Shown piece by piece: positions 34,895 through 43,395 of a DNA stretch of 64,000 nt. A program made the position numbers and the translations under genes. Positions within the stretch are counted from its first letter, which is position 1, and each line of letters begins with the position of its first letter. Under the pieces are notes generated by a model, which saw only the letters and a program-made list of their open reading frames with translations, did not search any database and was not told the DNA's origin. This stretch comes from CAWIOX01 sp963837775 (GTDB lineage Bacteria; Pseudomonadota; Gammaproteobacteria; Burkholderiales; Burkholderiaceae_D): assembly GCA_963837775.1 (NCBI GenBank), contig CAWIOX010000018.1:310001-374000 (forward strand), in the 5' to 3' direction.

Positions 34895-35389
34895 ATGATT
34901 GATCTCGGTATTACCAAACTTGCGCTGATTGGCGTGGTTGCTCTGGTGGTCATTGGCCCTGAAAAGCTGCCGAAAGTCGCACGCATGGCTGGCTCATTAT
35001 TAGGCCGGGCACAGCGCTATATTAATGACGTGAAATCTGAAGTGAGTCGGGAGATAGAACTCGATGAACTGCGCAAAATACAGCAAGAGATGACAGATGC
35101 GGCCAAGGATGTCGAACATTCGATTTCCCGCAATCTGGCCGAAACAGAACGTGAATTGAAGTCTGGCTGGGATGATGTGAAAAGTGATGAAATAACGTCG
35201 CGTACTCTGCCGTCAACTGATCAACTCGCGCTCAAAGTCAGGGATTTCCGCAGGAAGAAACTGACCCGAACATCTGCCACGCCGCTCTGGTATAAACAGC
35301 GCAATGGCGGGAAAACGCATATTATTTCTGCCGCTGCACGCGTGGCCAGATATCGTCGTGGCCGTAAAATATCTCACTCCTTTTTCTAG
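34895..35389 (+). CDS. tatB: Sec-independent translocase subunit TatB
   Basis: 164 aa. N-terminal MIDLGITKLALIGVVALVVIGPEKLPKVAR holds the membrane helix, hinge and Glu typical of TatB, followed by a long amphipathic and coiled region to about residue 110 and a basic C-terminus. It forms the receptor complex with TatC. It is 72 bp after tatA; the ATG at 34895 matches family starts. Confidence 0.95.
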   Translation: MIDLGITKLALIGVVALVVIGPEKLPKVARMAGSLLGRAQRYINDVKSEVSREIELDELRKIQQEMTDAAKDVEHSISRNLAETERELKSGWDDVKSDEITSRTLPSTDQLALKVRDFRRKKLTRTSATPLWYKQRNGGKTHIISAAARVARYRRGRKISHSFF

Positions 35390-35429
35390 AGCCTGTTGAC
35401 ACAACCCTAAGCATCATGACTGGCCTTTA

Positions 35430-36185
35430 ATGACCGAAGAACAAAAAACGGGTACCGAAGATACCTTTATCTCGCACCTGATCGAATTGCGCAACAGGCT
35501 GATTCGGGCAACGGCCGTGATTGTCGTTGTATTCCTGGGTCTGATGCCGTTCGCCTCCAAGATTTACGATATGGTGGCAGCGCCGATGATGCATGCCTTG
35601 CCGGCAGGATCGAGAATGATTGCAACCGGCGTCATTACGCCATTCCTGATTCCGGTAAAAATCACCATGCTGCTCGCTTTTCTGATCGCTTTGCCATGGG
35701 TTTTATATCAGGCATGGGCCTTCGTTGCTCCCGGTTTGTATACACATGAGAAGCGACTGGTCGCACCGCTGGTAATATCGTCATCACTCCTGTTTCTCGC
35801 TGGCGTTGCATTTTGCTATTTTTTTGTGTTCGGCGTCGTATTCAAATTCGTCAATGACTTTGCGCCAAAATCAATTTCTGTCGCGCCGGATATAGAGAGT
35901 TACCTTGATTTTGTGATATCGATGTTCATAGCGTTTGGCATGACTTTCGAGGTGCCGATCATCGTCATTGTGCTGGTGCGCATGGGCTTGGTATCGGTGC
36001 AGAAGCTAAAGGAAATTCGTCCCTATGTGATTGTCGGTGCTTTTGTTGTGGCAGCAATAGTCACCCCGCCCGATATCATGAGTCAGTTGCTGCTGGCGGT
36101 GCCGATCTGTCTGTTGTATGAAATTGGCATGTTTGTCGCACCATTGTTCGTGAAGGTGACACAGGCGCCGGAAGAAACCGCGTGA
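35430..36185 (+). CDS. tatC: Sec-independent translocase subunit TatC
   Basis: 251 aa, six membrane segments. FISHLIELRNRLIRATAVIV at the N-terminus (Glu and Arg bind the twin-arginine signal), PWVLYQAWAFVAPGLYTHEK, and FGMTFEVPIIVIVLVRMG are core signatures. It recognises twin-arginine signal peptides, such as the one on PetA encoded 3.5 kb downstream. The stop is 15 bp from the convergent DUF2461 gene. Confidence 0.97.
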   Translation: MTEEQKTGTEDTFISHLIELRNRLIRATAVIVVVFLGLMPFASKIYDMVAAPMMHALPAGSRMIATGVITPFLIPVKITMLLAFLIALPWVLYQAWAFVAPGLYTHEKRLVAPLVISSSLLFLAGVAFCYFFVFGVVFKFVNDFAPKSISVAPDIESYLDFVISMFIAFGMTFEVPIIVIVLVRMGLVSVQKLKEIRPYVIVGAFVVAAIVTPPDIMSQLLLAVPICLLYEIGMFVAPLFVKVTQAPEETA

Positions 36186-36200
36186 CCCCGCTTTGTATTT

Positions 36201-36902
36201 TCAAGATGGGGGAATGAACTTGCTTTCGTCTTTTTTGACGTCTCGCAACCATTTGACCAATGGATAGGCATCTTGAAAGGCTATGGCCAATTCATGCGCC
36301 AAATCTTGCGGAATCCTCTGCTTCAGGCTAATTTCCGTCCATACGATAAAGCTTTTCAGCTTTACATAGTCGAGATGCGGCACGTCCTCACTGAAACCTT
36401 TTGGTGGCCGGGTCAGCTTGCCTTCTTCCTGCAGACTGCCGAACGTGGCTTGTAGTTTTCGGTTTTTCAATAGCTTGCCAAAGCCGGTCGCATCGCTGAC
36501 GATGCGGTTGCGGATTGCGCGTAAGCGATCCGGGGGTGGCATGTATTCGCCGACGGCGTACAGTAAATCACCGATTGCATTGATCTGGAAATAATAGGCT
36601 GGTCCGCCGCCATCGCTCGGTTTTTTTCGCCCGTTAGGCAGGATCGATGCTGAAAATGTGGTCTTGTAAGGGCTTTTGTCATGCGAGAAGCGCATGTCGC
36701 GGTTGATGCGGAAAAGTGCTTTCTTCGGGTTGCAGTCCGCAATTTCTGGGTCGAATTGGGCGATGTGCTGAATCAGTTTGGTCACTACAGCCAGAAATTC
36801 ACCGCGCAGAATGTCGTAGCGGGGTTTGTTCATGACAAACCATGCGCGGTTGTTGCTGTCGGATAATTCTGCGAGAAACTGGATCAGGTCGCGGGTATGC
36901 AT
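36201..36902 (-). CDS. DUF2461 family protein
   Basis: 233 aa. RDLIQFLAELSDSNNRAWF at the start, LFRINRDMRFSHDKSPYKT in the middle, and AYYFQINAIGDLLYAVGEYMP identify DUF2461 (TIGR02453), a cytoplasmic family of unknown function. The ATG at 36902 has no ribosome-binding site of its own. The perfect AGGAGGTGA at 36953–36945 instead serves an out-of-frame ATG at 36940. One missing base near 36903–36910 would join the two frames into a slightly longer protein, so the true start is uncertain. Confidence 0.85.
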   Translation of the reverse strand: MHTRDLIQFLAELSDSNNRAWFVMNKPRYDILRGEFLAVVTKLIQHIAQFDPEIADCNPKKALFRINRDMRFSHDKSPYKTTFSASILPNGRKKPSDGGGPAYYFQINAIGDLLYAVGEYMPPPDRLRAIRNRIVSDATGFGKLLKNRKLQATFGSLQEEGKLTRPPKGFSEDVPHLDYVKLKSFIVWTEISLKQRIPQDLAHELAIAFQDAYPLVKWLRDVKKDESKFIPPS

Positions 36903-36940
36903 GGTTTATGGTTTTCGTGATGGATGCGGTACGGCCACAT
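36884..36940 (-). CDS. 18-codon ORF with perfect Shine-Dalgarno, overlapping the DUF2461 start
   Basis: ATG at 36940 is preceded by AGGAGGTGA at ideal distance (8 bases from GGAGG). It encodes MWPYRIHHENHKPCIPAT and stops at 36884, 18 bases inside the DUF2461 gene. Possible readings: a leader ORF coupled to DUF2461, or the true N-terminus of DUF2461 split by one missing base. The ribosome-binding site is seen directly; translation is inferred. Confidence 0.4.
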   Translation of the reverse strand: MWPYRIHHENHKPCIPAT

Positions 36941-36951
36941 ATCAATCACCT

Positions 36952-36988
36952 CCTGAAAAATGATGGTTGGATGCAAGCATTTTTCAGG
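36952..36988 (-). promoter_or_regulatory. Perfect 11-bp hairpin abutting the Shine-Dalgarno sequence
   Basis: CCTGAAAAATG and CATTTTTCAGG are perfect inverted arms around a 15-base loop. Read on the minus strand, it begins 17 bases after the DegS-like gene stop and its 3' arm ends in the AGG that starts AGGAGGTGA. It has no U-tract, so it is a poor terminator; it may occlude the ribosome-binding site or protect an mRNA 3' end. Confidence 0.55.
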
Positions 36989-37004
36989 GGGATCTTTATT
37001 GTAT

Positions 37005-38174
37005 TTATTCTTCGCGTTTGAGCTTGGGGCGCTTTCCAATAGTGACGTTTAGCGTGGATTCCTGATTTTTGCGGAATACTGTCATTTTCGCTTTGTTGCC
37101 GGGCGTCAGTTGCGCAATAAGATTGAGCATTTCAGTCGTGTCAGATACCGACGTGCCTTCTATGGCAACCAGAATGTCGCCAGGCCGTATCCCCGCTTTA
37201 TCGGCAGGTCCATTTTTAAGAACGCCTGCAATAATGGCGCCGCTTTTTTTCTGCAGCCCAAAGCTCTCAGCCAGTTCTGGTGTGATGTCCTGCGGTTCCA
37301 CTCCAATCCAGCCGCGCACGACCTGGCCATTATTGATGATTGATTCCATTACCGTTTTTACGGTTGATACCGGGATCGCAAAGCCGATGCCGAGTGAGCC
37401 GCCGCTGCGAGAGTAAATTGCTGTATTAATGCCAAGTAAATTGCCATTCGTATCGATGAGCGCGCCACCTGAATTGCCGGGATTGATGGCGGCATCAGTC
37501 TGAATAAAGTTTTCGAATGTGTTGATGCCCAGATGATTGCGACCCAAGGCAGAGATGATGCCCATGGTTACTGTCTGGCCGACCCCGAACGGATTGCCGA
37601 TGGCAAGTACCACATCGCCTACCCGGGATTGCTCGGCGTGGCCGAGCGTGATGGCCGGCAGGTTGGCCAAGTCAATTTTGATGACTGCAAGATCTGTTTC
37701 AGGGTCTGTCCCGACGACTTGTGCTACAGCTTTGCGGCCATCCGCCAGCGCCACTTCAATTTCGTCCGCTGCTTCAACCACATGATTATTGGTCAGGATG
37801 TAGCCTTGCGGGCTAACCACAACGCCGGAGCCCAGACTGGATTGTTTTTCCTCCTGCTCTCCGGAGCGATCACCAAAGAATTTTTTGAAGAGCGGATCAT
37901 CCATGAACGGATTTTTTGCTTGTTTGGCTTCCTTGCTGGTGAATATGTTCACAACCGACGGCATCGCGTGTTTGGCGGCCTCGCGGTAGGATCCCTGTGT
38001 GGGTGTGCTGCTGACAGGGGCTTCATCCAGGGATACGGTGGATGAGGCGATACGCACACTATGCGCACCTCCCAGAGCCTTGCTGGCCCAATCGGGTTTC
38101 AAGGTCGTTACAATAAACCACAGCGCCAAACCGATAGTTACAGTTTGTGCAAATAACAGCCAAAAACGTCGCAT
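37005..38174 (-). CDS. Periplasmic serine protease, DegS/DegQ-like (one PDZ domain)
   Basis: 389 aa from the ATG at 38174 (MRRFWLLFAQTVTIGLALWF, a membrane anchor or uncleaved signal). The trypsin-like domain has His in ILTNNHVVEAADEI, Asp in TDPETDLAVIKID and Ser in DAAINPGNSGGALID. One C-terminal PDZ domain follows (WIGVEPQDITPELA…GDILVAIEGTSVSDT). A single PDZ and the N-terminal anchor fit DegS-type sigma-E-regulating proteases better than DegP. A start at 38228 is possible but would overlap the divergent nif3 gene; with 38174 the gap is 15 bp. This protease–nif3–petABC neighbourhood is common in Burkholderiales. Confidence 0.92.
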   Translation of the reverse strand: MRRFWLLFAQTVTIGLALWFIVTTLKPDWASKALGGAHSVRIASSTVSLDEAPVSSTPTQGSYREAAKHAMPSVVNIFTSKEAKQAKNPFMDDPLFKKFFGDRSGEQEEKQSSLGSGVVVSPQGYILTNNHVVEAADEIEVALADGRKAVAQVVGTDPETDLAVIKIDLANLPAITLGHAEQSRVGDVVLAIGNPFGVGQTVTMGIISALGRNHLGINTFENFIQTDAAINPGNSGGALIDTNGNLLGINTAIYSRSGGSLGIGFAIPVSTVKTVMESIINNGQVVRGWIGVEPQDITPELAESFGLQKKSGAIIAGVLKNGPADKAGIRPGDILVAIEGTSVSDTTEMLNLIAQLTPGNKAKMTVFRKNQESTLNVTIGKRPKLKREE

Positions 38175-38189
38175 AGAAGGTAGTGGAAA

Positions 38190-38957
38190 ATGAGTCAACA
38201 ATCGGTAAGTAGGGACGAACTGGCGCAATTTCTAGCGCAAACCTTGGAAATTACACGTTTTCATGATTATTGTCCAAACGGGCTGCAGGTGGAAGGAAAG
38301 TTGCACATACAAACATTGGTCACTGGTGTGACTGCCAGTTTGGCGTTGATCGAGGCTGCAATTGCGCTGGATGCAGATGCTTTGCTGGTTCATCACGGAT
38401 ATTTCTGGCGAGGTGAGGATGCTTGCGTAACTGGTGTCAAGCATAGACGATTAAAACTGCTATTGGCGCACGATATCAATTTGTTTGCTTATCATCTGCC
38501 ATTGGATATGCATCCGGAACTGGGTAATAACGCCCAACTGGCCAAGCAATTGGGCTTGAGAGTGGATGCGCATTTTGGCGAGAATGACATCGGGTGGTTG
38601 GGTTTGCCGATAGATGCAAGCGTCAAGACGGTCGGTGATTTGGCGTCCGTGGTCGAATCCCGTTTGGGGCGGACGCCATTGGTCGTCGGTGACCCATCAC
38701 AAGCGTTGGGTCGGGTCGGATGGTGTACCGGCGCGGCGCAAAACATGCTCCCTGATGCCGTGGCAGCCGGTGCAAATGCATATATCAGTGGTGAAATATC
38801 CGAGCCGACCGTACATTTGGCGCGGGAAACGGGAGTTGCTTACCTTGCTTGTGGGCATCATGCCACCGAGCGTTATGGCGTGCAGGCGTTGGGTACCCGT
38901 ATTGCAGAAAAATTCAAGATTCGACACCACTTTATCGATATCGATAATCCGGTCTGA
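38190..38957 (+). CDS. Nif3-like dinuclear metal centre hexameric protein (YbgI)
   Basis: 255 aa. The metal-binding histidines are in DALLVHHGYFWRGED and NLFAYHLPLDMHPELGNN, with CGHHATERYGVQALG at the C-terminus, as in the NIF3/YbgI family (GTP cyclohydrolase I type 2 homologue; function uncertain). It diverges from the DegS-like gene by only 15 bp, so the promoters must overlap coding sequence. Confidence 0.93.
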   Translation: MSQQSVSRDELAQFLAQTLEITRFHDYCPNGLQVEGKLHIQTLVTGVTASLALIEAAIALDADALLVHHGYFWRGEDACVTGVKHRRLKLLLAHDINLFAYHLPLDMHPELGNNAQLAKQLGLRVDAHFGENDIGWLGLPIDASVKTVGDLASVVESRLGRTPLVVGDPSQALGRVGWCTGAAQNMLPDAVAAGANAYISGEISEPTVHLARETGVAYLACGHHATERYGVQALGTRIAEKFKIRHHFIDIDNPV

Positions 38958-39013
38958 ATCGATCCGGATTTATGGTTTCATGCGACGGGAAAATATTTCT
39001 TATCCGCAAATCT

Positions 39014-39042
39014 AAAAAGCCAGCATGCAAGCTGGCTTTTTA
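39014..39042. terminator. Bidirectional terminator between nif3 and mscL
   Basis: AAAAAGCCAGC-atgcaa-GCTGGCTTTTT: a 6-bp GC core with A and T runs on both sides, between convergent genes. Confidence 0.9.
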
Positions 39043-39055
39043 GTGCGCAGTGGGC

Positions 39056-39478
39056 TTATTTTGTCTTCAGCGCATCGCGGATTTCGCGTAGCAAGACAAT
39101 GTCTTCCGGGGTTGCTACGGGCGCGGCAGGTGCTGCCGGCTCAGCCTTTTTCGCCTTGTTGAAAAGGCGCACCATCTGGAAAATAATGAAGGCCAAAATG
39201 ATGAAATTGAGTGAGATCGTGATGAAGTTGCCGTAGGCCAGTACCGCCCCCGCTTTTTTTGCCTCAACCAGTGCCAGTTGTGTTCCCTGATTGTTAAGAG
39301 GGAGGTAGTGATTTGAAAAATCGAGGCCACCGAAAATTCTGCCAACCACCGGCATGATGATGTCTTGTACCAGCGAATCAACAATTTTGCCGAATGCGGC
39401 ACCAATGATAACGCCGACCGCCAGATCCACAACATTGCCTTTGGTTGCAAATGTTTTGAATTCTTCCATCATTGCCAT
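39056..39478 (-). CDS. mscL: Large-conductance mechanosensitive channel
   Basis: 140 aa. FKTFATKGNVVDLAVGVIIGAAFGKIVDS is the first helix and pore-lining TM1; ITISLNFIILAFIIFQMVRL is TM2, and the C-terminal bundle TPEDIVLLREIRDALK closes the protein. It opens under membrane tension to release solutes on osmotic downshock. Start at ATG 39478 with AAGGAG upstream; the in-frame extension to 39511 is not needed. Confidence 0.97.
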   Translation of the reverse strand: MAMMEEFKTFATKGNVVDLAVGVIIGAAFGKIVDSLVQDIIMPVVGRIFGGLDFSNHYLPLNNQGTQLALVEAKKAGAVLAYGNFITISLNFIILAFIIFQMVRLFNKAKKAEPAAPAAPVATPEDIVLLREIRDALKTK

Positions 39479-39697
39479 GACAATCTCCTTTTGGTTTATT
39501 GCCGGATGCAAGCTGCATCATGTGTCTTGCGCTTAAAAACAATCTTATAGAAAATTTGCTTAATGCGGGGCTGAAAGATAGGGTTTTTGCCAGATTTGAC
39601 AAAAAACCACATTTGGAATGATCGTCTGGCGCTTGGGCGAAGTTTCCTTAATGGACAAGCTTGGTATTTTTTGCTTTAAATCAAAGCTTGCCTCCGC

Positions 39698-39703
39698 TAT
39701 AAT
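39698..39703 (+). promoter_or_regulatory. -10 box upstream of petABC
   Basis: TATAAT, 66 bp before the petA ATG. The -35 region overlaps an inverted repeat, CAAGCTT (39656–39662) and AAGCTTG (39684–39690), which could bind a regulator. The -35 match itself is poor (tttaaa). Confidence 0.5.
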
Positions 39704-39769
39704 TTAAGGTTGCTAGAAGCCGCGTTCGCGCTTCGCACAGATTTCGTATTTTGACTGATTGGGGTTGGT

Positions 39770-40384
39770 ATGAGTAACGAAAAGCAGGTCGATTCTGGCC
39801 GTCGCGGTTTGCTCGTCGCCACTTGCGCGGCTGGTGGCGTGGCGGGGTTGGCTACGGCGGGAGTATTGGTAAGCACTTTCCAGCCATCCGAGCGGGCAAA
39901 GGCCGCCGGTGCGCCGGTGGAAGCTGATATTGCAGATTTGAAGCCGGGGGAGATGAAAGTCGTCGAATGGCGCGGCAAGCCGGTATGGGTCTTGAAGCGT
40001 ACGCCTGAAATGATGGCTAGTCTTGCCAAGACGGAAGACAAGTTGGCTGACCCGAAGTCAGACAAGGCTTACACCATGGACATTCCTGAATACTGCAAGA
40101 ATCAGTTCCGCTCCCGCCCGGAGCATAAGGACATTCTGATTACCGTTGGTATTTGTTCTCATTTGGGTTGTTCCCCAAGTTCAAAATTTCAGGCCGGCGC
40201 ACAGCCGTCATTGCCGGATGATTGGGCAGGCGGTTTTCTGTGCCCTTGCCACGGTTCCACCTTCGATTTGGCTGGGCGCGTATTCAAAAACAAGCCGGCG
40301 CCAACCAACCTGGATGTTCCGCGTCATATGTATCTGTCGGACACAAAAATCATCATCGGTAAAGACGAGAAAGGTGAGGCGTAA
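39770..40384 (+). CDS. petA: Ubiquinol–cytochrome c reductase iron–sulfur (Rieske) subunit
   Basis: 204 aa. The twin-arginine-type signal GRRGLLVATCAAGGVAGLAT (two Arg, then hydrophobic) implies Tat export and membrane anchoring. The Rieske 2Fe-2S ligands are in CSHLGCSP and CPCHGSTFDLAG. It transfers electrons from ubiquinol to cytochrome c1. First gene of petABC; tatABC lies 4 kb away. Confidence 0.97.
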   Translation: MSNEKQVDSGRRGLLVATCAAGGVAGLATAGVLVSTFQPSERAKAAGAPVEADIADLKPGEMKVVEWRGKPVWVLKRTPEMMASLAKTEDKLADPKSDKAYTMDIPEYCKNQFRSRPEHKDILITVGICSHLGCSPSSKFQAGAQPSLPDDWAGGFLCPCHGSTFDLAGRVFKNKPAPTNLDVPRHMYLSDTKIIIGKDEKGEA

Positions 40385-40386
40385 CC

Positions 40387-41790
40387 ATGGCTTTCAATGA
40401 AACGCAACTCCCGGCTGATGCGCCTATCGCTGCAAAAGCGATGAACTGGATCGATGCACGCTTTCCGCTGACATCGACCTATAAAGCGCATCTGTCCGAA
40501 TATTACGCGCCAAAGAACTTCAACTTCTGGTACTTCTTTGGTTCACTGGCGATGCTGGTGCTGGTCATTCAGATCGTAACGGGCATTTTCCTGGTCATGC
40601 ATTACAAGCCGGACGCGGCACTCGCTTTCGCTTCGGTTGAGTACATCATGCGTGACGTTTCGTGGGGATGGCTGGTGCGTTATATGCACTCAACCGGTGC
40701 ATCTTCATTCTTCATTGTGGTGTATCTGCACATGACCCGCGGCTTGCTGTACGGTTCATATCGCAAGCCGCGCGAACTGGTCTGGGTGTTTGGTGTGGCA
40801 ATCTTCCTGTGCCTGATGGCTGAGGCATTCATGGGTTATCTGTTGCCATGGGGGCAGATGTCCTACTGGGGTGCGCAAGTGATTGTCAACCTGTTCGGCG
40901 CCATCCCATTCATTGGCCCGGATCTGTCATTGTGGATTCGCGGTGATTACGTGGTTGGCGATGCGACACTGAATCGTTTCTTCTCATTCCACGTGATCGC
41001 GGTACCTCTGGTACTGCTGGGCTTGGTCGTGGCGCACATCATCGCATTGCATGAAGTGGGTTCCAACAATCCCGATGGCATCGAAATCAAGGATAAGAAA
41101 GACGCGAATGGCAATCCGCTCGACGGCATTCCATTCCATCCTTACTACTCCGTGCATGACATCATGGGCGTTGCAGTGTTCCTCATCATTTTCTCGGCAA
41201 TCGTTTTCTTTGCGCCGGAAATGGGTGGCTACTTCCTGGAATACAACAACTTCGTCCCGGCTAATCCGCTTGTGACGCCGTTGCATATTGCGCCAGTATG
41301 GTATTTCACGCCGTTTTACTCGATCTTGCGTGCCACCACCTCGCCGTTTGTCAATTACGCTCTGATTCCGGGTGTTATCGCTTACTCCTTGCTGGTCATG
41401 GTCAACAGCAAGAACGGCAAGGTCAAAATGGCTGCCGTGATTGCTGGTTTGGTGGCTGCAGTTGGCATGTTTTTCCTGGATGCAAAGTTCTGGGGTGTTG
41501 TGTTGATGGGTGCATCGGTCATGATTTTGGGCGGCTTGCCATGGCTCGATAAATCCAAAGTGAAATCGATCCGTTATCGTCCGAGCTGGCATAAATGGGT
41601 GTATGCCGTTTTTGGGATTGCATTTGTTGTTTTGGGCTACCTCGGTGTAAAACCACCTTCAGCGACTGGCAACCTGGTTTCGCAGATTGGTACCTTCATT
41701 TACTTTGGCTTTTTCCTGCTGATGCCGTGGTGGAGTGCAATGGGTACATTCAAGACTGTGCCTGACCGCGTCACGTTCCATCCGCATTGA
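40387..41790 (+). CDS. petB: Ubiquinol–cytochrome c reductase cytochrome b subunit
   Basis: 467 aa. Eight or so membrane helices; the haem-b histidines lie in SSFFIVVYLHMTRGLLYGSY and FFSFHVIAVPLVLLGLVVAHI. The Q-site segment is LVTPLHIAPVWYFTPFYSIL (the P[ED]W-like region reads PVWY here). It continues beyond the usual ~430 residues with extra C-terminal helices, typical of proteobacteria. It begins 2 bp after petA and is followed by petC. Confidence 0.97.
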   Translation: MAFNETQLPADAPIAAKAMNWIDARFPLTSTYKAHLSEYYAPKNFNFWYFFGSLAMLVLVIQIVTGIFLVMHYKPDAALAFASVEYIMRDVSWGWLVRYMHSTGASSFFIVVYLHMTRGLLYGSYRKPRELVWVFGVAIFLCLMAEAFMGYLLPWGQMSYWGAQVIVNLFGAIPFIGPDLSLWIRGDYVVGDATLNRFFSFHVIAVPLVLLGLVVAHIIALHEVGSNNPDGIEIKDKKDANGNPLDGIPFHPYYSVHDIMGVAVFLIIFSAIVFFAPEMGGYFLEYNNFVPANPLVTPLHIAPVWYFTPFYSILRATTSPFVNYALIPGVIAYSLLVMVNSKNGKVKMAAVIAGLVAAVGMFFLDAKFWGVVLMGASVMILGGLPWLDKSKVKSIRYRPSWHKWVYAVFGIAFVVLGYLGVKPPSATGNLVSQIGTFIYFGFFLLMPWWSAMGTFKTVPDRVTFHPH

Positions 41791-41810
41791 GCGAAAAAGG
41801 GATACTACAC

Positions 41811-42575
41811 ATGAAATTGCTTAAAAAACTGATTGCCGCTGTTGCGTTGGTGCCGACCCTTGTCTTTGCCAACGTGGGAGGGTTCCCTCTGGATCATGCG
41901 CCTGATCGCAGCACGGATATGGCCGCTTTGCAAAATGGCGCCAAGCTGTTCGTCAACTACTGTCTGAATTGCCATTCCGCTTCCTCGATGCGCTACAACC
42001 GACTCAAGGATATTGGTTTGTCAGAAGATCAGATCAGGAACAACCTGCTTTTTACTGGTGAAAAAGTAGGCGACTTGATGAAGACAACATTGACATCGCA
42101 GGATGCCAAGGCCTGGTTTGGAGCGGTGCCACCTGATTTGTCGGTGATTGCGCGCGCCCGTGCGTCTGATGCCGGTTCAGGCGCAGACTGGATTTACACC
42201 TATCTGCGTACTTACTACAAAGACGATGCTCGTCCGACTGGCTGGAATAATATGGTATTTCCGAATGTCGGCATGCCGCATGCGTTGTGGGAACTGCAAG
42301 GCGTGCGCAGTGTGAAGTTTGTAGAGGAAAAAGATCCGCATGACGCCGGTAAAGTGGAGCATAAATTTGCCGGATTCGAGCAAGTCAAGCCTGGAAAACT
42401 TTCTGCCAATGACTACGATGCAGCGGTAGCGGATCTGGTTGGTTACCTGCAATGGATGGGGGAGCCGGCACAAAATACGCGCAAGCGCCTGGGTGTATGG
42501 GTCTTGCTGTTCCTGGGTGCGTTCTTCGTATTGTCGTGGCGCTTGAATGCTTCCTTCTGGAAGAACATTAAGTAA
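41811..42575 (+). CDS. petC: Ubiquinol–cytochrome c reductase cytochrome c1 subunit
   Basis: 254 aa. Signal peptide LLKKLIAAVALVPTLVFANV, haem c motif CLNCH with YCLNCHSASSMRYNRLKDIG, axial Met region in NMVFPNVGMPHALWELQG, and a C-terminal anchor LGVWVLLFLGAFFVLSWRL. The ATG at 41811 (20 bp after petB) is preferred over an upstream TTG at 41787. Completes the bc1 complex. Confidence 0.96.
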   Translation: MKLLKKLIAAVALVPTLVFANVGGFPLDHAPDRSTDMAALQNGAKLFVNYCLNCHSASSMRYNRLKDIGLSEDQIRNNLLFTGEKVGDLMKTTLTSQDAKAWFGAVPPDLSVIARARASDAGSGADWIYTYLRTYYKDDARPTGWNNMVFPNVGMPHALWELQGVRSVKFVEEKDPHDAGKVEHKFAGFEQVKPGKLSANDYDAAVADLVGYLQWMGEPAQNTRKRLGVWVLLFLGAFFVLSWRLNASFWKNIK

Positions 42576-42658
42576 TTTTTGCGCCCGCAATCTGCGGGCA
42601 TGATTTTCCGGGTGAGCCGTTTTGCGTCTCACCCCTTTGTTTTTAAGGAACTATAAAA

Positions 42659-43270
42659 ATGATGGTTCTCTATTCAGGTACCACCTGCCCATTTTCACAG
42701 CGTTGCCGCCTTGTTCTATTCGAAAAAGGCATGGATTTTGAAATTCGCGATGTTGATTTGTTTAACAAGCCGGAAGATATTTCCACGATGAATCCGTATG
42801 GCCAGGTACCAATCCTGGTTGAGCGCGATCTCATTCTATATGAGTCGAATATCATTAATGAATACATCGATGAGCGTTTCCCGCATCCGCAACTGATGCC
42901 GGCCGATCCGTTGATGCGTTCTCGTGCACGTCTGATGCTGTTCAACTTTGAAAAAGAGTTGTTTGTCCATGTGCATACGCTGGAGAACGACAAGTCGAAG
43001 GGTGCAGAAAAAGTGCATGAGAAGGCGCGCTCTGAAATCCGCGATCATCTGACCATGCTGGCTCCCTTGTTCTTGAAGAACAAGTATATGATGGGAGACG
43101 AGTTTTCGATGCTGGACGTTGCGATCGCGCCGTTGCTGTGGCGTCTTGATCATTACGGTATCGAGTTGTCAAAAACCGCTGCGCCGATCATGAAATATGC
43201 GGAACGGATTTTTTCCCGCCCGGCGTATATCGAAGCATTGACGCCTTCTGAAAAAGTCATGCGCCGCTAA
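42659..43270 (+). CDS. sspA: Stringent starvation protein A (GST-fold)
   Basis: 203 aa. Thioredoxin/GST fold with VLYSGTTCPFSQRCRLVLFEKG and the SspA stretch VDLFNKPEDISTMNPYGQVP, followed by the all-alpha GST C-terminal domain. SspA binds RNA polymerase and modulates transcription in stress. It is followed by sspB after 125 bp, the usual petABC–sspAB order of betaproteobacteria. Confidence 0.95.
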   Translation: MMVLYSGTTCPFSQRCRLVLFEKGMDFEIRDVDLFNKPEDISTMNPYGQVPILVERDLILYESNIINEYIDERFPHPQLMPADPLMRSRARLMLFNFEKELFVHVHTLENDKSKGAEKVHEKARSEIRDHLTMLAPLFLKNKYMMGDEFSMLDVAIAPLLWRLDHYGIELSKTAAPIMKYAERIFSRPAYIEALTPSEKVMRR

Positions 43271-43395
43271 CAGGCGGTGTGTTTTTGATTTATTGCATGG
43301 TGTTGTGCACTGAATGCTGCTTCGTCGGCTACTGCTGACGGGCGGCAAACAGGGTGCAAATTGCCCGAATGAGATGCATCATAATTATCTGAGCT

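Noticed and set aside
36952..36988. Intrinsic terminator after the DegS-like gene
   Set aside because: The stem is perfect but AT-rich and is followed by AGGAGGTGA, not a U-tract, on the transcribed strand.
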